A stretch of DNA of 64,000 nt from Lachnospiraceae bacterium UBA7093 (GCA_002492465.1 DKYT01000021.1:1-64000), one strand, 5' to 3'; counted from the first letter of the stretch, positions 51,530-60,449 are shown. Numbers and translations are program-made. The notes: generated by a model from the letters alone, not told the origin.

Positions 51530-52293
51530 AACTTAAGCACTTCTTCAAACTTCATTGTCCCTCCGAACAAATCCAATGCGCTTCCTATGGTAAAATCTAC
51601 TTTCTCTTTCCCCAGCCTTTTCAAAGCCTGAAGATCCCGGAAATTATGGATTCCTCCCGCATAGGTTGCCGGAATAGGACACTTTTCTCCAAGCAGCTTT
51701 ACCAGCTCCTCTTCAATTCCCTGCGCCTTTCCCTCTACATCCACTCCATGGATCAGAAATTCATCACAGTTTTCCGACAATCCTTCAAGGGTATCCGGAT
51801 TCAGTATTACATCCGTATAATTTTGCCACCGATCCGTAACAATATAGTAAGAATCACCCTTTTTACGGCAGCTCAGATCAAGCACCAGACGCTTTTTGCC
51901 CACGGCAAGAATCATATCCTTTAACCGCTCTTCCCTGAAGCTGCCTCCCTGGAACACATAGGAAGTGACTATAACATGGGAGGCTCCTGCATTCAAAAAA
52001 AACTCCGCATTGGAAGGATTAATCCCTCCTCCGATCTGAAGTCCTCCCGGGTAAGCCTGCAGCGCTCTTAGCGCCTGCGCCTTTGTCTCCTCATAATATT
52101 CGCTGGCAGAAGGATTCAGCAGGATTACATGCCCGCCTGTAATGTTTCTCGCTTTATATAAACGGGCAAAAAAGGACGCATCCTGCTCTGTTACGAAATT
52201 TTCAAGGGCATCATCCCCCTGATCCTTCAAACTGCCCCCTACGATTTGCTTTACTTTGCCGTTATGGATGTCAATACATGGTCTGAATCTCAT
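51526..52293 (-). CDS. hisA: HisA of the eukaryotic (HIS6) type
   Basis: 255 aa TIM barrel: 1-(5-phosphoribosyl)-5-[(5-phosphoribosylamino)methylideneamino] imidazole-4-carboxamide isomerase, fourth step of histidine synthesis. It begins MRFRPCIDIHNGKVKQIVGG, with LQIGGGINPSN and YAGGIHNFRDLQALK, and aligns with the yeast HIS6-like subgroup rather than the usual bacterial HisA. It stands alone, with its own promoter; no other his genes are in view. Subgroup assignment is from recognisable motifs and is less certain than the fold. Confidence 0.88.
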   Translation of the reverse strand: MRFRPCIDIHNGKVKQIVGGSLKDQGDDALENFVTEQDASFFARLYKARNITGGHVILLNPSASEYYEETKAQALRALQAYPGGLQIGGGINPSNAEFFLNAGASHVIVTSYVFQGGSFREERLKDMILAVGKKRLVLDLSCRKKGDSYYIVTDRWQNYTDVILNPDTLEGLSENCDEFLIHGVDVEGKAQGIEEELVKLLGEKCPIPATYAGGIHNFRDLQALKRLGKEKVDFTIGSALDLFGGTMKFEEVLKF

Positions 52294-52325
52294 TATCTCC
52301 TCATTTTCAAATCAAAATTTTTTTT

Positions 52326-52354
52326 ATTATACCATATTTCCCTTTTTACCACAA
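52326..52354 (-). promoter_or_regulatory. hisA promoter (extended -10)
   Basis: Minus strand TTGTGG (52349-52354), 17-bp spacer, TATAAT (52326-52331), preceded by TGG. Confidence 0.6.
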
Positions 52355-52450
52355 AATTTCCTGCAAATTTCTTTCAGTATATTTTAAAAATCTCTGCGCA
52401 TAATAGCAATAGAACTGACAATAATGCAGTTCTTATATAAGGAGGTAAAT

Positions 52451-52906
52451 ATGAAAAATATGAGAAAACTGATTTCGGTATCTCTTGTCCTTGCAATGAT
52501 CTGTGTTTTCACAGCCTGCGGCACAGATAAGAAAAATAATGCAAACGACATGGCAGGAAATACCACCAACAACACCGCTACAGACAACAATACCACCGGA
52601 AACAATACAACCAACGGCAGCGCGGCGGACAACACTACAATTACAGACGACGCTGGCAGCGGCACTATGGCAGGTGATAATGTGAACGGTAACGACGGAA
52701 ACACAACAACCGGTGACAACGCCGGAACAAATGCCAACGGGAATAACACAGGCACTGACAATCAGAACGGCGATTCCCTTCTGGATGATGCCGGAAACGC
52801 AGTAGGCGATGTAGTAGACGATGTTGCCGATGGCGTATCTAATATGACAGACGACCTGGTAGGCAATGATGCGGGAACCAACAGCAACACCGCATCAAAC
52901 AAATAA
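52451..52906 (+). CDS. Asn/Thr/Gly-rich low-complexity lipoprotein
   Basis: 151 aa. Signal KLISVSLVLAMICVFTAC gives lipid attachment at Cys. After it, residues to about 115 are almost only Asn, Thr, Gly, Asp and Ala, and the last 35 (LLDDAGNAVGDVVDDVADG) are acidic and helical. GGAGG lies 5 nt before the ATG. Likely a small surface lipoprotein; no family is recognised. Confidence 0.8.
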   Translation: MKNMRKLISVSLVLAMICVFTACGTDKKNNANDMAGNTTNNTATDNNTTGNNTTNGSAADNTTITDDAGSGTMAGDNVNGNDGNTTTGDNAGTNANGNNTGTDNQNGDSLLDDAGNAVGDVVDDVADGVSNMTDDLVGNDAGTNSNTASNK

Positions 52907-52939
52907 CATGAATTTTTATGTTTTATGGTTCCTGAAGAA

Positions 52940-52969
52940 AAACGACCACTCACCTAAGAGTGGTCGTTT
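52940..52969. terminator. Bidirectional terminator between the lipoprotein gene and fbp
   Basis: Perfect 12-bp stem AAACGACCACTC (52940-52951) / GAGTGGTCGTTT (52958-52969), loop ACCTAA, with T-rich flanks on both strands. Confidence 0.92.
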
Positions 52970-52972
52970 GCT

Positions 52973-54934
52973 TTATTTCTCTATAATAATGCCATCTCTG
53001 TATGCCTGGAGAAGCTGTTCAAGCTGTTTGATGCTTTCCTTCAGCTCCGTTCCTATATCTGTGTCCGCCACGCGAATTCTGTTGACAGCGGTCTCCACGA
53101 TGGTTGAATCGGAAAAGATATCCGATTCCTGCTGAATCGCCGCCTCTGTGGATTCAAAGGGTTCATGTGCCACAAGACGCATGCCATGGGAATTTGCCAC
53201 CAGGGTATAGCCTGCAATTCCTGTCTTGCTTTGATATGCTTTGGAAAAACCGCCGTCAATGATCAGCAGTTTCCCATCACACTTAATAGGCGTTTCTCCC
53301 TTTTTCAGTTCCACCGGAACATGACCGTTAATGATATGGGATTTCTTTATATCCAAGCCAAATTCTGTTAAAATACGATTTAATATTTCTTCCTGATCCA
53401 GCATGGAATAATAAGGGTTTTTAGTCTCCTTATGCGTTTCCTTATCTTCAATAAAATACCGCTCAAAAGTGGTCATTTTATCCTTGCCGAACACCGGGGA
53501 ATTCGGTCCCGCCCAGATATACCAGATATAGTCCTGTGCCTTGCGCATTCCGCCAGGATCGTTTTTGGCGTAATAGCCCTTTCTGGCATAATTATCCAAA
53601 ACGTCGTACAGTTCTTTTCCTCTGTACTCCTTTCCGTCTACATTCACAGCCTTAAAGTTCCCCTGCTCATCAAGCGGGACACAGCCATGATACAGAAGGT
53701 TGGAGTTATGAATCTTGTACAGCCCTCCGTTAGAATACAGGAAACGGACATGCCGCTGCAATTTTTCACATTTTAAAAACGCCTGCTGCAGTCTTGCCAT
53801 AACCTGCTCCTCATCGGGCGTCAAACGATAGGGATCCACCGGATCTACCGTAGGAAAATCTATATCCTTTATCGCATATTCCTTTCCATAAGCAAAAACC
53901 GTCTTTTTATCGTAATCGATCTTATCCAGAAGGAGCCTCTCGTCCATTTTAAATTCCGGATGTTTTTTAATCATCTGTCCTTCAAGCTTAAACTGCATAA
54001 TGGCGATCGCCTTATGGATCTTCATATCCAGGCTCAGATCCTTGGTATTATAGTCTGTATTGTATTTGATGGCAAAGGCATCACAATTTGTATTCTGATA
54101 GGTATCCAGCGCAAAGGTGGCAAGGGGAATCAGGTTAATGCCATAGCCATCCTCCAGGGTATCCAGGCTTCCGTATCGAACCGCAATCCGAATCACCGTT
54201 GCAATGCAGGGAAGATGTCCGCAGGCGGCTCCCATCCACACAATATCATGGTTTCCCCACTGGATATCCACAGAATGATAATTCATCAGCGTATCCATGA
54301 TCACATGCGGTCCCGGTCCCCTGTCATAAATATCTCCCACAATATGGAGATGATCGATCACCAATCGCTGAATCAGATTGCTGAGCGCCACAATAAAATC
54401 CGGCGCTCTTCCGATTCTGATGATGGTGTGAATAATCTCGTTATAATATCCTTCCTTATCGGAAATATCCGATTTCTCCGTAATCAATTCCTCGATAATA
54501 TAGGAAAAATCCTTGGGAAGCGCCTTACGCACCTTTGAGCGGGTATATTTGGACGCAACCTTTTTGGTAATCTGAACCAGGCGGTGCAGCGTGATCTTAT
54601 ACCAGTCCTCGATGTTTTCCTCTTCCTGCGCCACAATATCCAGCTTCTCCTGGGGATAGTAAATAAGGGTCGCAAGGGACTTTTTGTCCTTATTGCTCAG
54701 GGTATTGACAAACTCTTCGTCGATCTGGCGTCTTACCGCGCCGGATCCGTTTTTTAAAACATGATTAAACTGCTCATATTCTCCATGAATATCTGTCATA
54801 AAATGCTCGGTACCCTTGGGGAGATTTAAAATTGCCTGCAGATTGATGATCTCCGTGGACGCCGCCGCAATGTTAGGGTATTGATGAGACAGGCTTTTCA
54901 AATATTTTAGTTCCATTTGTTGAAACTCATTCAT
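52973..54934 (-). CDS. fbp: Fructose-1,6-bisphosphatase class III
   Basis: 653 aa, the length of the Firmicutes class III enzyme. Metallophosphoesterase motifs are visible: MTDIHGEYEQF, GDIYDRGPGPH, WGNHDIVWMG and GHVPVELKKGE. It hydrolyses fructose-1,6-bisphosphate in gluconeogenesis. It is in line with dapA-dapB (31 nt after dapB) and may be co-transcribed, although the metabolic link is not obvious. Confidence 0.96.
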   Translation of the reverse strand: MNEFQQMELKYLKSLSHQYPNIAAASTEIINLQAILNLPKGTEHFMTDIHGEYEQFNHVLKNGSGAVRRQIDEEFVNTLSNKDKKSLATLIYYPQEKLDIVAQEEENIEDWYKITLHRLVQITKKVASKYTRSKVRKALPKDFSYIIEELITEKSDISDKEGYYNEIIHTIIRIGRAPDFIVALSNLIQRLVIDHLHIVGDIYDRGPGPHVIMDTLMNYHSVDIQWGNHDIVWMGAACGHLPCIATVIRIAVRYGSLDTLEDGYGINLIPLATFALDTYQNTNCDAFAIKYNTDYNTKDLSLDMKIHKAIAIMQFKLEGQMIKKHPEFKMDERLLLDKIDYDKKTVFAYGKEYAIKDIDFPTVDPVDPYRLTPDEEQVMARLQQAFLKCEKLQRHVRFLYSNGGLYKIHNSNLLYHGCVPLDEQGNFKAVNVDGKEYRGKELYDVLDNYARKGYYAKNDPGGMRKAQDYIWYIWAGPNSPVFGKDKMTTFERYFIEDKETHKETKNPYYSMLDQEEILNRILTEFGLDIKKSHIINGHVPVELKKGETPIKCDGKLLIIDGGFSKAYQSKTGIAGYTLVANSHGMRLVAHEPFESTEAAIQQESDIFSDSTIVETAVNRIRVADTDIGTELKESIKQLEQLLQAYRDGIIIEK

Positions 54935-54965
54935 CTCTGTTTACCTTCCGCTTTTTATTTCTCCG

Positions 54966-55721
54966 TTATCCAATTACATCGCTCATATCGTAAAGCCCTG
55001 CAGGTTTTCCTTTTAAAAATTTAGCCGCCTGGACCGCTCCCTTTCCAAATACCGCTTTCGAGTAAGCAGTGTGGGAAAAAGTGACCACTTCGTCCGCACC
55101 GGCGAAAATCACGTCATGGTCTCCTACAATGGTGCCTCCTCTTACCGCTGAAAAGCCGATTTCCTTTTGGGGGCGCTTTTCTCGTCTCTGACTTCTGTCA
55201 AAAACATACGTGTATTCATGATCAAGAGCCTCATTAATCGAATCGCCCAATGCAAGCGCCGTTCCGCTGGGGGCATCCACCTTAAGCCTGTGATGCTTCT
55301 CTACGATCTCAATATCAAAGCCTGCAGGCGCCAGAATTTCCGCCGCCTCCTTCAACAGCTTCAGCAGCATATTAATCCCCAGAGACATATTGGCAGATTT
55401 TAAAATTGCAACCTTTTGGGACGCCTCCTGCACCTTTTCAAGCTGCTCTTCGCTCAGCCCAGTGGTACACAGAACGCAGGGGATCTGCTCCTTCACGCAA
55501 TATGCCAGCAGAGCGTCCACTGCAGGCGCTGCGCTGAAATCGATCACCACGTCTGCCTTCACATTACACTCGCCGATGGCGGTAAATACCGGAAAAGAGT
55601 TCTTTCCCTCATCAAAGGCATCCACACCTGCCGCCAGGGTGATCTCATCATCGTTTGCAATCAATCCGGCAATGGTCTGCCCCATCTTACCGTTACATCC
55701 ATGCATGATTACTTTTGTCAT
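54966..55721 (-). CDS. dapB: 4-hydroxy-tetrahydrodipicolinate reductase
   Basis: 251 aa. The nucleotide-binding motif GCNGKMGQTIAGLI, the DFSAAPAVDALLAYC segment and the signature EKHHRLKVDAPSGTALALG are present. It is the second dap enzyme of the diaminopimelate/lysine route. AGGAGG lies 7 nt before the ATG, 38 nt after dapA, and the pair lies behind a lysine riboswitch. Confidence 0.97.
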   Translation of the reverse strand: MTKVIMHGCNGKMGQTIAGLIANDDEITLAAGVDAFDEGKNSFPVFTAIGECNVKADVVIDFSAAPAVDALLAYCVKEQIPCVLCTTGLSEEQLEKVQEASQKVAILKSANMSLGINMLLKLLKEAAEILAPAGFDIEIVEKHHRLKVDAPSGTALALGDSINEALDHEYTYVFDRSQRREKRPQKEIGFSAVRGGTIVGDHDVIFAGADEVVTFSHTAYSKAVFGKGAVQAAKFLKGKPAGLYDMSDVIG

Positions 55722-55759
55722 AAAACAGCCTCCTACCGATCCTTCTTCCGTTTTAAATA

Positions 55760-56644
55760 TTATAAAATTCCGTACTCTTCCATTGCCTTTTTCAATTTCA
55801 CTACGTTTTCTTCCTCCATCTGTGTCAACGGCGGGCGCAGAGAACCTGCTTCTTTCCCCATCAGGTTCAAAGCCATTTTCACGGGAATGGGATTTACCTC
55901 GCAGAACAACGCGTTATACAAAGGAATGGCGCGAAGCTGTTCCCTACAGCTTCCTTCCACGTCCCCTGCAAAAAACTTTGCGCAGATATCATGGGTCTGC
56001 CTGGGCGCCACATTGGAAAGCACGGAAATAACGCCTTTACCTCCCAGGGCAAGCAGCGGTACGATCTGATCGTCGTTGCCGGAATACAAATCCACTTTCC
56101 CATTAGCAAGAGACATAAGCTTCACCACCTGACCTATATTTCCGCTTGCCTCCTTCACCCCTACAATATTTTCCACCTCCGTGCAAAGCTTTACCACCGT
56201 CTCCGGGGCAATATTGCAGCCTGTACGGCTGGGTACATTATAAAGAATACAGGGAATCTTTACGGAATCTGCAATTCTCTTATAATGCATATAAAGCCCC
56301 TTCTGGGTCGCCTTGTTATAATAGGGAGAAACCAGCAGCAGTCCGTCAACGCCGTACTTTTCCGCTTCGGTAGAAAGATATACCGCAGTTTCCGTACAAT
56401 TTGATCCGGTTCCAGCCACTACCGGGATACGCCCCGCGACCCGTTCTACACAGTACTTAATCACATCCAGGTGCTCTTCATGGGTCAGCGTGGAAGATTC
56501 TCCCGTAGTTCCACACACAATAATCGCATCTGTTCCCCCTGCGATCTGATCCTCGATCAAATCCGCAAATCTTTCATAGTTTACTTCTCCATTCTCCTTA
56601 AAAGGCGTAACGATTGCAACACCTGCACCTGTAAAAACAGCCAT
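55760..56644 (-). CDS. dapA: 4-hydroxy-tetrahydrodipicolinate synthase
   Basis: 294 aa TIM-barrel aldolase. Tyr-containing motif ILYNVPSRTG and the Schiff-base Lys in GVKEASGN are present, with CGTTGESSTL near the N-terminus. It condenses pyruvate with aspartate semialdehyde, the first committed step to diaminopimelate and lysine. The start at 56644 has GGAGG upstream; the frame continues to 56668 without support. It is under the lysine riboswitch upstream. Confidence 0.97.
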   Translation of the reverse strand: MAVFTGAGVAIVTPFKENGEVNYERFADLIEDQIAGGTDAIIVCGTTGESSTLTHEEHLDVIKYCVERVAGRIPVVAGTGSNCTETAVYLSTEAEKYGVDGLLLVSPYYNKATQKGLYMHYKRIADSVKIPCILYNVPSRTGCNIAPETVVKLCTEVENIVGVKEASGNIGQVVKLMSLANGKVDLYSGNDDQIVPLLALGGKGVISVLSNVAPRQTHDICAKFFAGDVEGSCREQLRAIPLYNALFCEVNPIPVKMALNLMGKEAGSLRPPLTQMEEENVVKLKKAMEEYGIL

Positions 56645-56707
56645 AACTTTTCCTCCTTCAGTTATCATGAATAGCCAATGCCTCTTCCGGCAAAGTATTG
56701 ATTCTGT

Positions 56708-56739
56708 AAAAAAAATCGATGCACCAATATGCGCACCGA
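56708..56739 (-). terminator. Terminator of the lysine riboswitch expression platform
   Basis: On the minus strand TCGGTGCGC pairs with GTGCATCGA (9 bp, two G-U) around a 6-nt loop and is followed by eight T. It lies between the aptamer and dapA. Confidence 0.85.
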
Positions 56740-56756
56740 CTCTTCCAGTTTCTCTT

Positions 56757-56940
56757 TCATCGGATAGCGCCCCATCAACTGCTGATGACAGTCATACAGT
56801 TTTTCACTGCATGCCCAAGAACCTGCGCACAGGAGCTGCAAATTCTTTCGGCGTATTTCCCTTTCATTTTTCTTCTACTGCGCCTGTCACATCCAAAAAA
56901 TTACTCATAAAATACGCAACCTCTACCTCTAAATCCTATG
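56757..56940 (-). ncRNA. Lysine riboswitch (L box) upstream of dapA
   Basis: Conserved aptamer segments are clear on the minus strand: GTAGAGGTTGCG, GAGTAA, GAAAGGGAAATACGCCGAAA, TTCTTGGGC, ACTGTCATCAGCAGTTGATG and GGGGCGCTATCC. Lysine binding in this class terminates transcription of biosynthetic genes, and a terminator follows at 56708-56739. This explains why the gap of about 390 bases between dapA and the adenosyltransferase gene holds no protein gene; open frames on the other strand are shadows. Confidence 0.93.
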
Positions 56941-56965
56941 AAATTATTTCCCTTGCTACAAAAAT

Positions 56966-56994
56966 ATCATAGCACCATGCGTTGACGCTGTCAA
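56966..56994 (-). promoter_or_regulatory. dapA promoter
   Basis: Minus strand TTGACA (56989-56994), 17-bp spacer, TATGAT (56966-56971). It starts the riboswitch transcript. Confidence 0.8.
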
Positions 56995-56998
56995 CGCA
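56978..56998. promoter_or_regulatory. Perfect palindrome over the dapA -35, candidate operator
   Basis: TGCGTTGAC and GTCAACGCA are perfect 9-bp arms around GCT. The arms provide a -35 for each strand: minus (dapA) and plus (TTGACG 56982-56987, 18 bp, TATGAT 57006-57011). Outer ATCATAG...CTATGAT continues the symmetry. Confidence 0.6.
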
Positions 56999-57038
56999 CA
57001 GATACTATGATTTTATGCTGATTATCTTGCAAAAAATG

Positions 57039-57533
57039 CTATTGCCCAGCCTTTATGGTCTCAATCTTTGAAATCTCATCCGCCAATCTGCCAATCTCAT
57101 CGTTCAGGAAGATACCTGTTAAAATAACGTCTGTTTCGTCGTCTCTTGTACTTAACAGATTTTTCAAATCTTCCACCGTGATAATATCATTGTCGATTAA
57201 TCCCAAAATTTCATCCAGTATCAGCAGATCGCATTCCCCGGTTGTCAAAACCTTCTTTGCAAAGTTAATCCCGTTTTTGATGTTAATAACCTCTTCCATC
57301 TTTTTTTCCTGGGAAAGCTCAAAAAAATTCCCATCAGATTTTTCAAAACGGAAAATTTTAATTTCAGGCTCCAGTCTCCTGACAAATTCCGTGTCATCAG
57401 GACCTCTTCCCTTCAGAAACTGAATAATCACCACGCTTTTACCTGAAGCCGCCGCCATTACGGCAGTTCCTAAAGCTGCCGGTGATTTGCCATGTCCATC
57501 TCCACTGTATATATGTATCAATCCCTGTTTCAT
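57039..57533 (-). CDS. cobO: Cob(I)yrinic acid a,c-diamide adenosyltransferase
   Basis: 164 aa BtuR/CobO/CobP family. The nucleotide loop is YSGDGHGKSPAALG, followed by VVIIQFLKGRGPDDTEF and DLLILDEILGLID. It transfers the adenosyl group from ATP to corrinoid cobalt, for synthesis or salvage of coenzyme B12. No other corrinoid gene is nearby. Length and motifs are typical. Confidence 0.92.
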   Translation of the reverse strand: MKQGLIHIYSGDGHGKSPAALGTAVMAAASGKSVVIIQFLKGRGPDDTEFVRRLEPEIKIFRFEKSDGNFFELSQEKKMEEVINIKNGINFAKKVLTTGECDLLILDEILGLIDNDIITVEDLKNLLSTRDDETDVILTGIFLNDEIGRLADEISKIETIKAGQ

Positions 57534-57659
57534 AAATACACCTCGTATGAATATTTTTCAGAACCGAAACAACCATATATAAAATTACGTTGCTTATCAT
57601 ATCATAGAAGTATACGAAAATCAACATTTATTGGATATGGAATCTTTTCAGGGAAAACG

Positions 57660-57694
57660 AACGCCGCCACGCTTTGCGAGTCGGCTTATCGTAA
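57660..57694 (-). repeat. Hairpin repeat copy B, directly after the SSB-like gene
   Basis: 35 nt, same unit as 74-108, with the exact 15-mer GTCGGCTTATCGTAA at 57680-57694. On the minus strand GCCGACTCGC and GCGTGGCGGC pair at 8 of 10 positions, followed by GTTCGTTTTC. It starts 1 nt after the stop codon and may act as terminator. Confidence 0.7.
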
Positions 57695-57695
57695 T

Positions 57696-58325
57696 TTATT
57701 CCTCCACAAGCTCAAGCTTGCTGACAGACACCTCATATGCAATTCTCTTTTCTGCATCCTCATCTGAAAGTCGCTTCATATATTCTCTGCTCTGGATTCT
57801 TCCCCAGATCTCGCATCTGGTTCCAACGGAAAAATTACTGGCAAACCTTGCGTTCCTTCCCCAGCAGATACAGGGAATATAGTCGCTTTTTCCGTAAGGT
57901 CTGTTTACAGCGATCAGTAAATCAGCAATCTCCCTCCCAAGAGGCGTTTTCCGGTAAATAGGCTCCTTACAGATATAGCCGTCCAGATAGATCTGATTTG
58001 TCTTGGAGCTTTCCGGCGTTTCATCCACAAATTCAATTTCCCTTGCAAATACGGAAAGCACCAATCGGTTCTTGCGCTCCTCGTGGCGGTTGTAGGAGCG
58101 GAACTGTCCCTGAACCATAATATTCAGTCCCTTATAATCCTCCTCCACATCGATCAGGCGCTCCGATACCATAAGCGGAATCACATCGCTAGAGTCACTG
58201 AGCCTCGGCACATTTACATCTACCATATAAAAGCCTTCTCCGAAAATTTCATGGCTGAATACGAAGTCGCTTACGACCTCTCCCATGATTACCACCTGGT
58301 TGTTTTCAATTACCTTATCTGTCAT
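57696..58325 (-). CDS. SSB-like protein with two tandem OB folds
   Basis: 209 aa. Residues about 8-97 (NNQVVIMGEVVSDFVFSHEI, VQGQFRSYNR) and about 106-205 (NQIYLDGYICKEPIYRKTP, LLIAVNRPY, IPCICWGRNARFAS, CEIWGRIQSREY) each resemble an SSB OB fold. The second half is the better match. The acidic C-terminal tail of the canonical SSB, ending DIPF, is absent (ends KLELVEE). It would bind single-stranded DNA, but it is not the housekeeping SSB. It is not adjacent to rpsF or rpsR. Confidence 0.78.
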   Translation of the reverse strand: MTDKVIENNQVVIMGEVVSDFVFSHEIFGEGFYMVDVNVPRLSDSSDVIPLMVSERLIDVEEDYKGLNIMVQGQFRSYNRHEERKNRLVLSVFAREIEFVDETPESSKTNQIYLDGYICKEPIYRKTPLGREIADLLIAVNRPYGKSDYIPCICWGRNARFASNFSVGTRCEIWGRIQSREYMKRLSDEDAEKRIAYEVSVSKLELVEE

Positions 58326-58452
58326 CTTTGTTCTCCCTTCTTACACGTTAAGAATTTTTTCCTGTCATGTATTACTATATATATGAAAAAATCCTTGAAT
58401 CAGAACTGTTATTTACCGCCGGTTTCGACAAGGTTTTTTTCTGCGAATTGTA

Positions 58453-58482
58453 TTTACAAGGGTTTATGGTTGGTGCTATACT
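58453..58482 (+). promoter_or_regulatory. typA promoter
   Basis: TTTACA (58453-58458), 18-bp spacer, TATACT (58477-58482). Confidence 0.6.
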
Positions 58483-58530
58483 GATAAGGTTTGAAATGTG
58501 AGGAATAGAACGTTTATGAGGAGATAAGTT

Positions 58531-60378
58531 ATGAAGCAGAAACGAGAAGATGTCAGAAATATAGCGATTATCGCCCATGTAGATCATGGCAAAACCACGC
58601 TGGTGGACGAGCTTTTAAAGCAAAGCGGGGTGTTTCGTGAAAACCAGGAAGTGAACGAGAGGGTAATGGATTCCAACGATATTGAGCGGGAGCGGGGTAT
58701 CACGATTCTTTCCAAGAACACTGCCGTAACCTACAAGGGGACAAAGATCAATATCATCGACACGCCCGGGCACGCTGACTTTGGCGGCGAGGTGGAACGT
58801 GTGCTGAAAATGGTAAACGGCGTTATTTTGGTGGTGGACGCCTTTGAAGGCGCCATGCCCCAAACCAAGTTTGTACTGCGAAAAGCACTGGAATTGAAGC
58901 TTCCCGTTATTGTGTGCGTCAATAAAATCGACCGCCCTGAGGCGCGTCCTGACGAAGTGGTGGACGAGGTGCTGGAGCTTTTCCTGGATCTGGATGCAGA
59001 CGAGGCGCAACTGGACTGTCCTTTTGTCTTTGCCTCGGCAAAAACAGGTACCGCCACCCTTGACGTCAATGAACCCGGCGTCAATATGGTTCCGCTTTTT
59101 GAAACCATTCTGGACTATATCCCCGCACCGGAAGGCGATCCTGATGCCGGTACCCAGGTTCTGATCAGCACCATTGATTACAATGAATATGTAGGGAGGA
59201 TCGGCGTAGGCAAGGTGGACAACGGCTCCGTCAAAGTGAATCAGGAAGTTGTCATTGTAAACCATCACGATCCCGACAAGACAAGAAAAGTAAAAATCAG
59301 CAAGCTTTATGAATTTGACGGCTTAAATAAGGTAGACGTTGCCCAAGCCGATATCGGCTCCATCGTTGCCATTTCCGGCATTTCCGATATCCGCATCGGA
59401 GATACTCTCTGTTCTCCTGAAAATCCTTCTCCCATTCCTTTTCAGAAGATCTCAGAGCCTACAATCGCCATGCATTTCATCGTCAACGACTCTCCTCTTG
59501 CCGGACAAGAGGGCAAATATGTCACAAGCCGCCATCTGCGGGACCGCCTGTTCAGGGAGTTAAACACGGACGTTTCCCTTCGGGTGGAGGAAACCGATAC
59601 CACCGAGGCATTTAAGGTGTCCGGGCGGGGAGAACTGCACTTATCCGTGCTGATTGAAAATATGCGCCGGGAAGGCTTTGAATTTGCTGTAAGCAAGGCG
59701 GAGGTTCTTTACAAGACAGATGAAAACGGCAAGAAGCTGGAGCCTATGGAATTATGCTATATTGATGTGCCGGAAGAATTTTCAGGCTCCGTCATTGAAA
59801 AGCTCAGCCAGCGGAAGGGCGAACTGCAAAGCATGGGAACCGCCTCCGGCGGCTATACCCGTCTGGAATTTTCCATTCCCGCCAGAGGACTGATCGGTTA
59901 CCGCGGCGAGTTCATGACAGACACCAAGGGAAACGGGATTATGAACAGCGTTTTTGACGGCTATGGTCCCTATAAGGGCGATATTCAATACCGCAAGCAG
60001 GGCTCCCTGATCGCCTTTGAAGCGGGGGAAGCGATCACCTACGGTCTCTACAATGCCCAGGAGCGGGGAACCCTCTTCATCGGTCCCGGCGAAAAGGTCT
60101 ACTCCGGTATGGTGGTAGGGCAAAACGGAAAGGGCGAGGACATTGAACTGAATGTATGTAAGAAGAAACAGCTCACCAATACCCGGTCTTCAAGCGCTGA
60201 CGAGGCGCTGCGCCTGACGCCGCCTAAGGTGTTAAGCCTGGAGCAGGCATTGGAATTCATTGATACGGACGAGCTTTTAGAGGTAACTCCAAAATCCCTG
60301 AGAATCCGTAAAAAAATTCTGGATCCTACCATGAGGAAACGTGCCGCCATGCGCTCCGCTTCTCTTTCTCAAGAATAA
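58531..60378 (+). CDS. typA: Translational GTPase TypA/BipA
   Basis: 615 aa. G1 is HVDHGKTT, G2 GITILSKN, G3 DTPGHADFGG, G4 NKIDRPEARP. The EF-G-like domains and the TypA-specific C-terminus (EARGTLFIGPGEKVYSGMVVG, TNTRSSSADEAL) are complete. It acts in ribosome assembly and stress adaptation. A terminator 43 nt after the stop is shared with mgtE. Confidence 0.98.
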   Translation: MKQKREDVRNIAIIAHVDHGKTTLVDELLKQSGVFRENQEVNERVMDSNDIERERGITILSKNTAVTYKGTKINIIDTPGHADFGGEVERVLKMVNGVILVVDAFEGAMPQTKFVLRKALELKLPVIVCVNKIDRPEARPDEVVDEVLELFLDLDADEAQLDCPFVFASAKTGTATLDVNEPGVNMVPLFETILDYIPAPEGDPDAGTQVLISTIDYNEYVGRIGVGKVDNGSVKVNQEVVIVNHHDPDKTRKVKISKLYEFDGLNKVDVAQADIGSIVAISGISDIRIGDTLCSPENPSPIPFQKISEPTIAMHFIVNDSPLAGQEGKYVTSRHLRDRLFRELNTDVSLRVEETDTTEAFKVSGRGELHLSVLIENMRREGFEFAVSKAEVLYKTDENGKKLEPMELCYIDVPEEFSGSVIEKLSQRKGELQSMGTASGGYTRLEFSIPARGLIGYRGEFMTDTKGNGIMNSVFDGYGPYKGDIQYRKQGSLIAFEAGEAITYGLYNAQERGTLFIGPGEKVYSGMVVGQNGKGEDIELNVCKKKQLTNTRSSSADEALRLTPPKVLSLEQALEFIDTDELLEVTPKSLRIRKKILDPTMRKRAAMRSASLSQE

Positions 60379-60420
60379 CAACGGATGCCAGACTTCCACA
60401 GACATCCTTATGTTAAATTT

Positions 60421-60449
60421 AACGCCGGTCAGATTCCATGACCGGCGTT
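60421..60449. terminator. Bidirectional terminator between typA and mgtE
   Basis: Perfect 10-bp stem AACGCCGGTC (60421-60430) / GACCGGCGTT (60440-60449), followed by TTTGTT on the plus strand. Confidence 0.88.

Noticed and set aside
56667..56972. 101-codon plus-strand frame between dapA and the adenosyltransferase gene
   Set aside because: It lies opposite the lysine riboswitch and its promoter.
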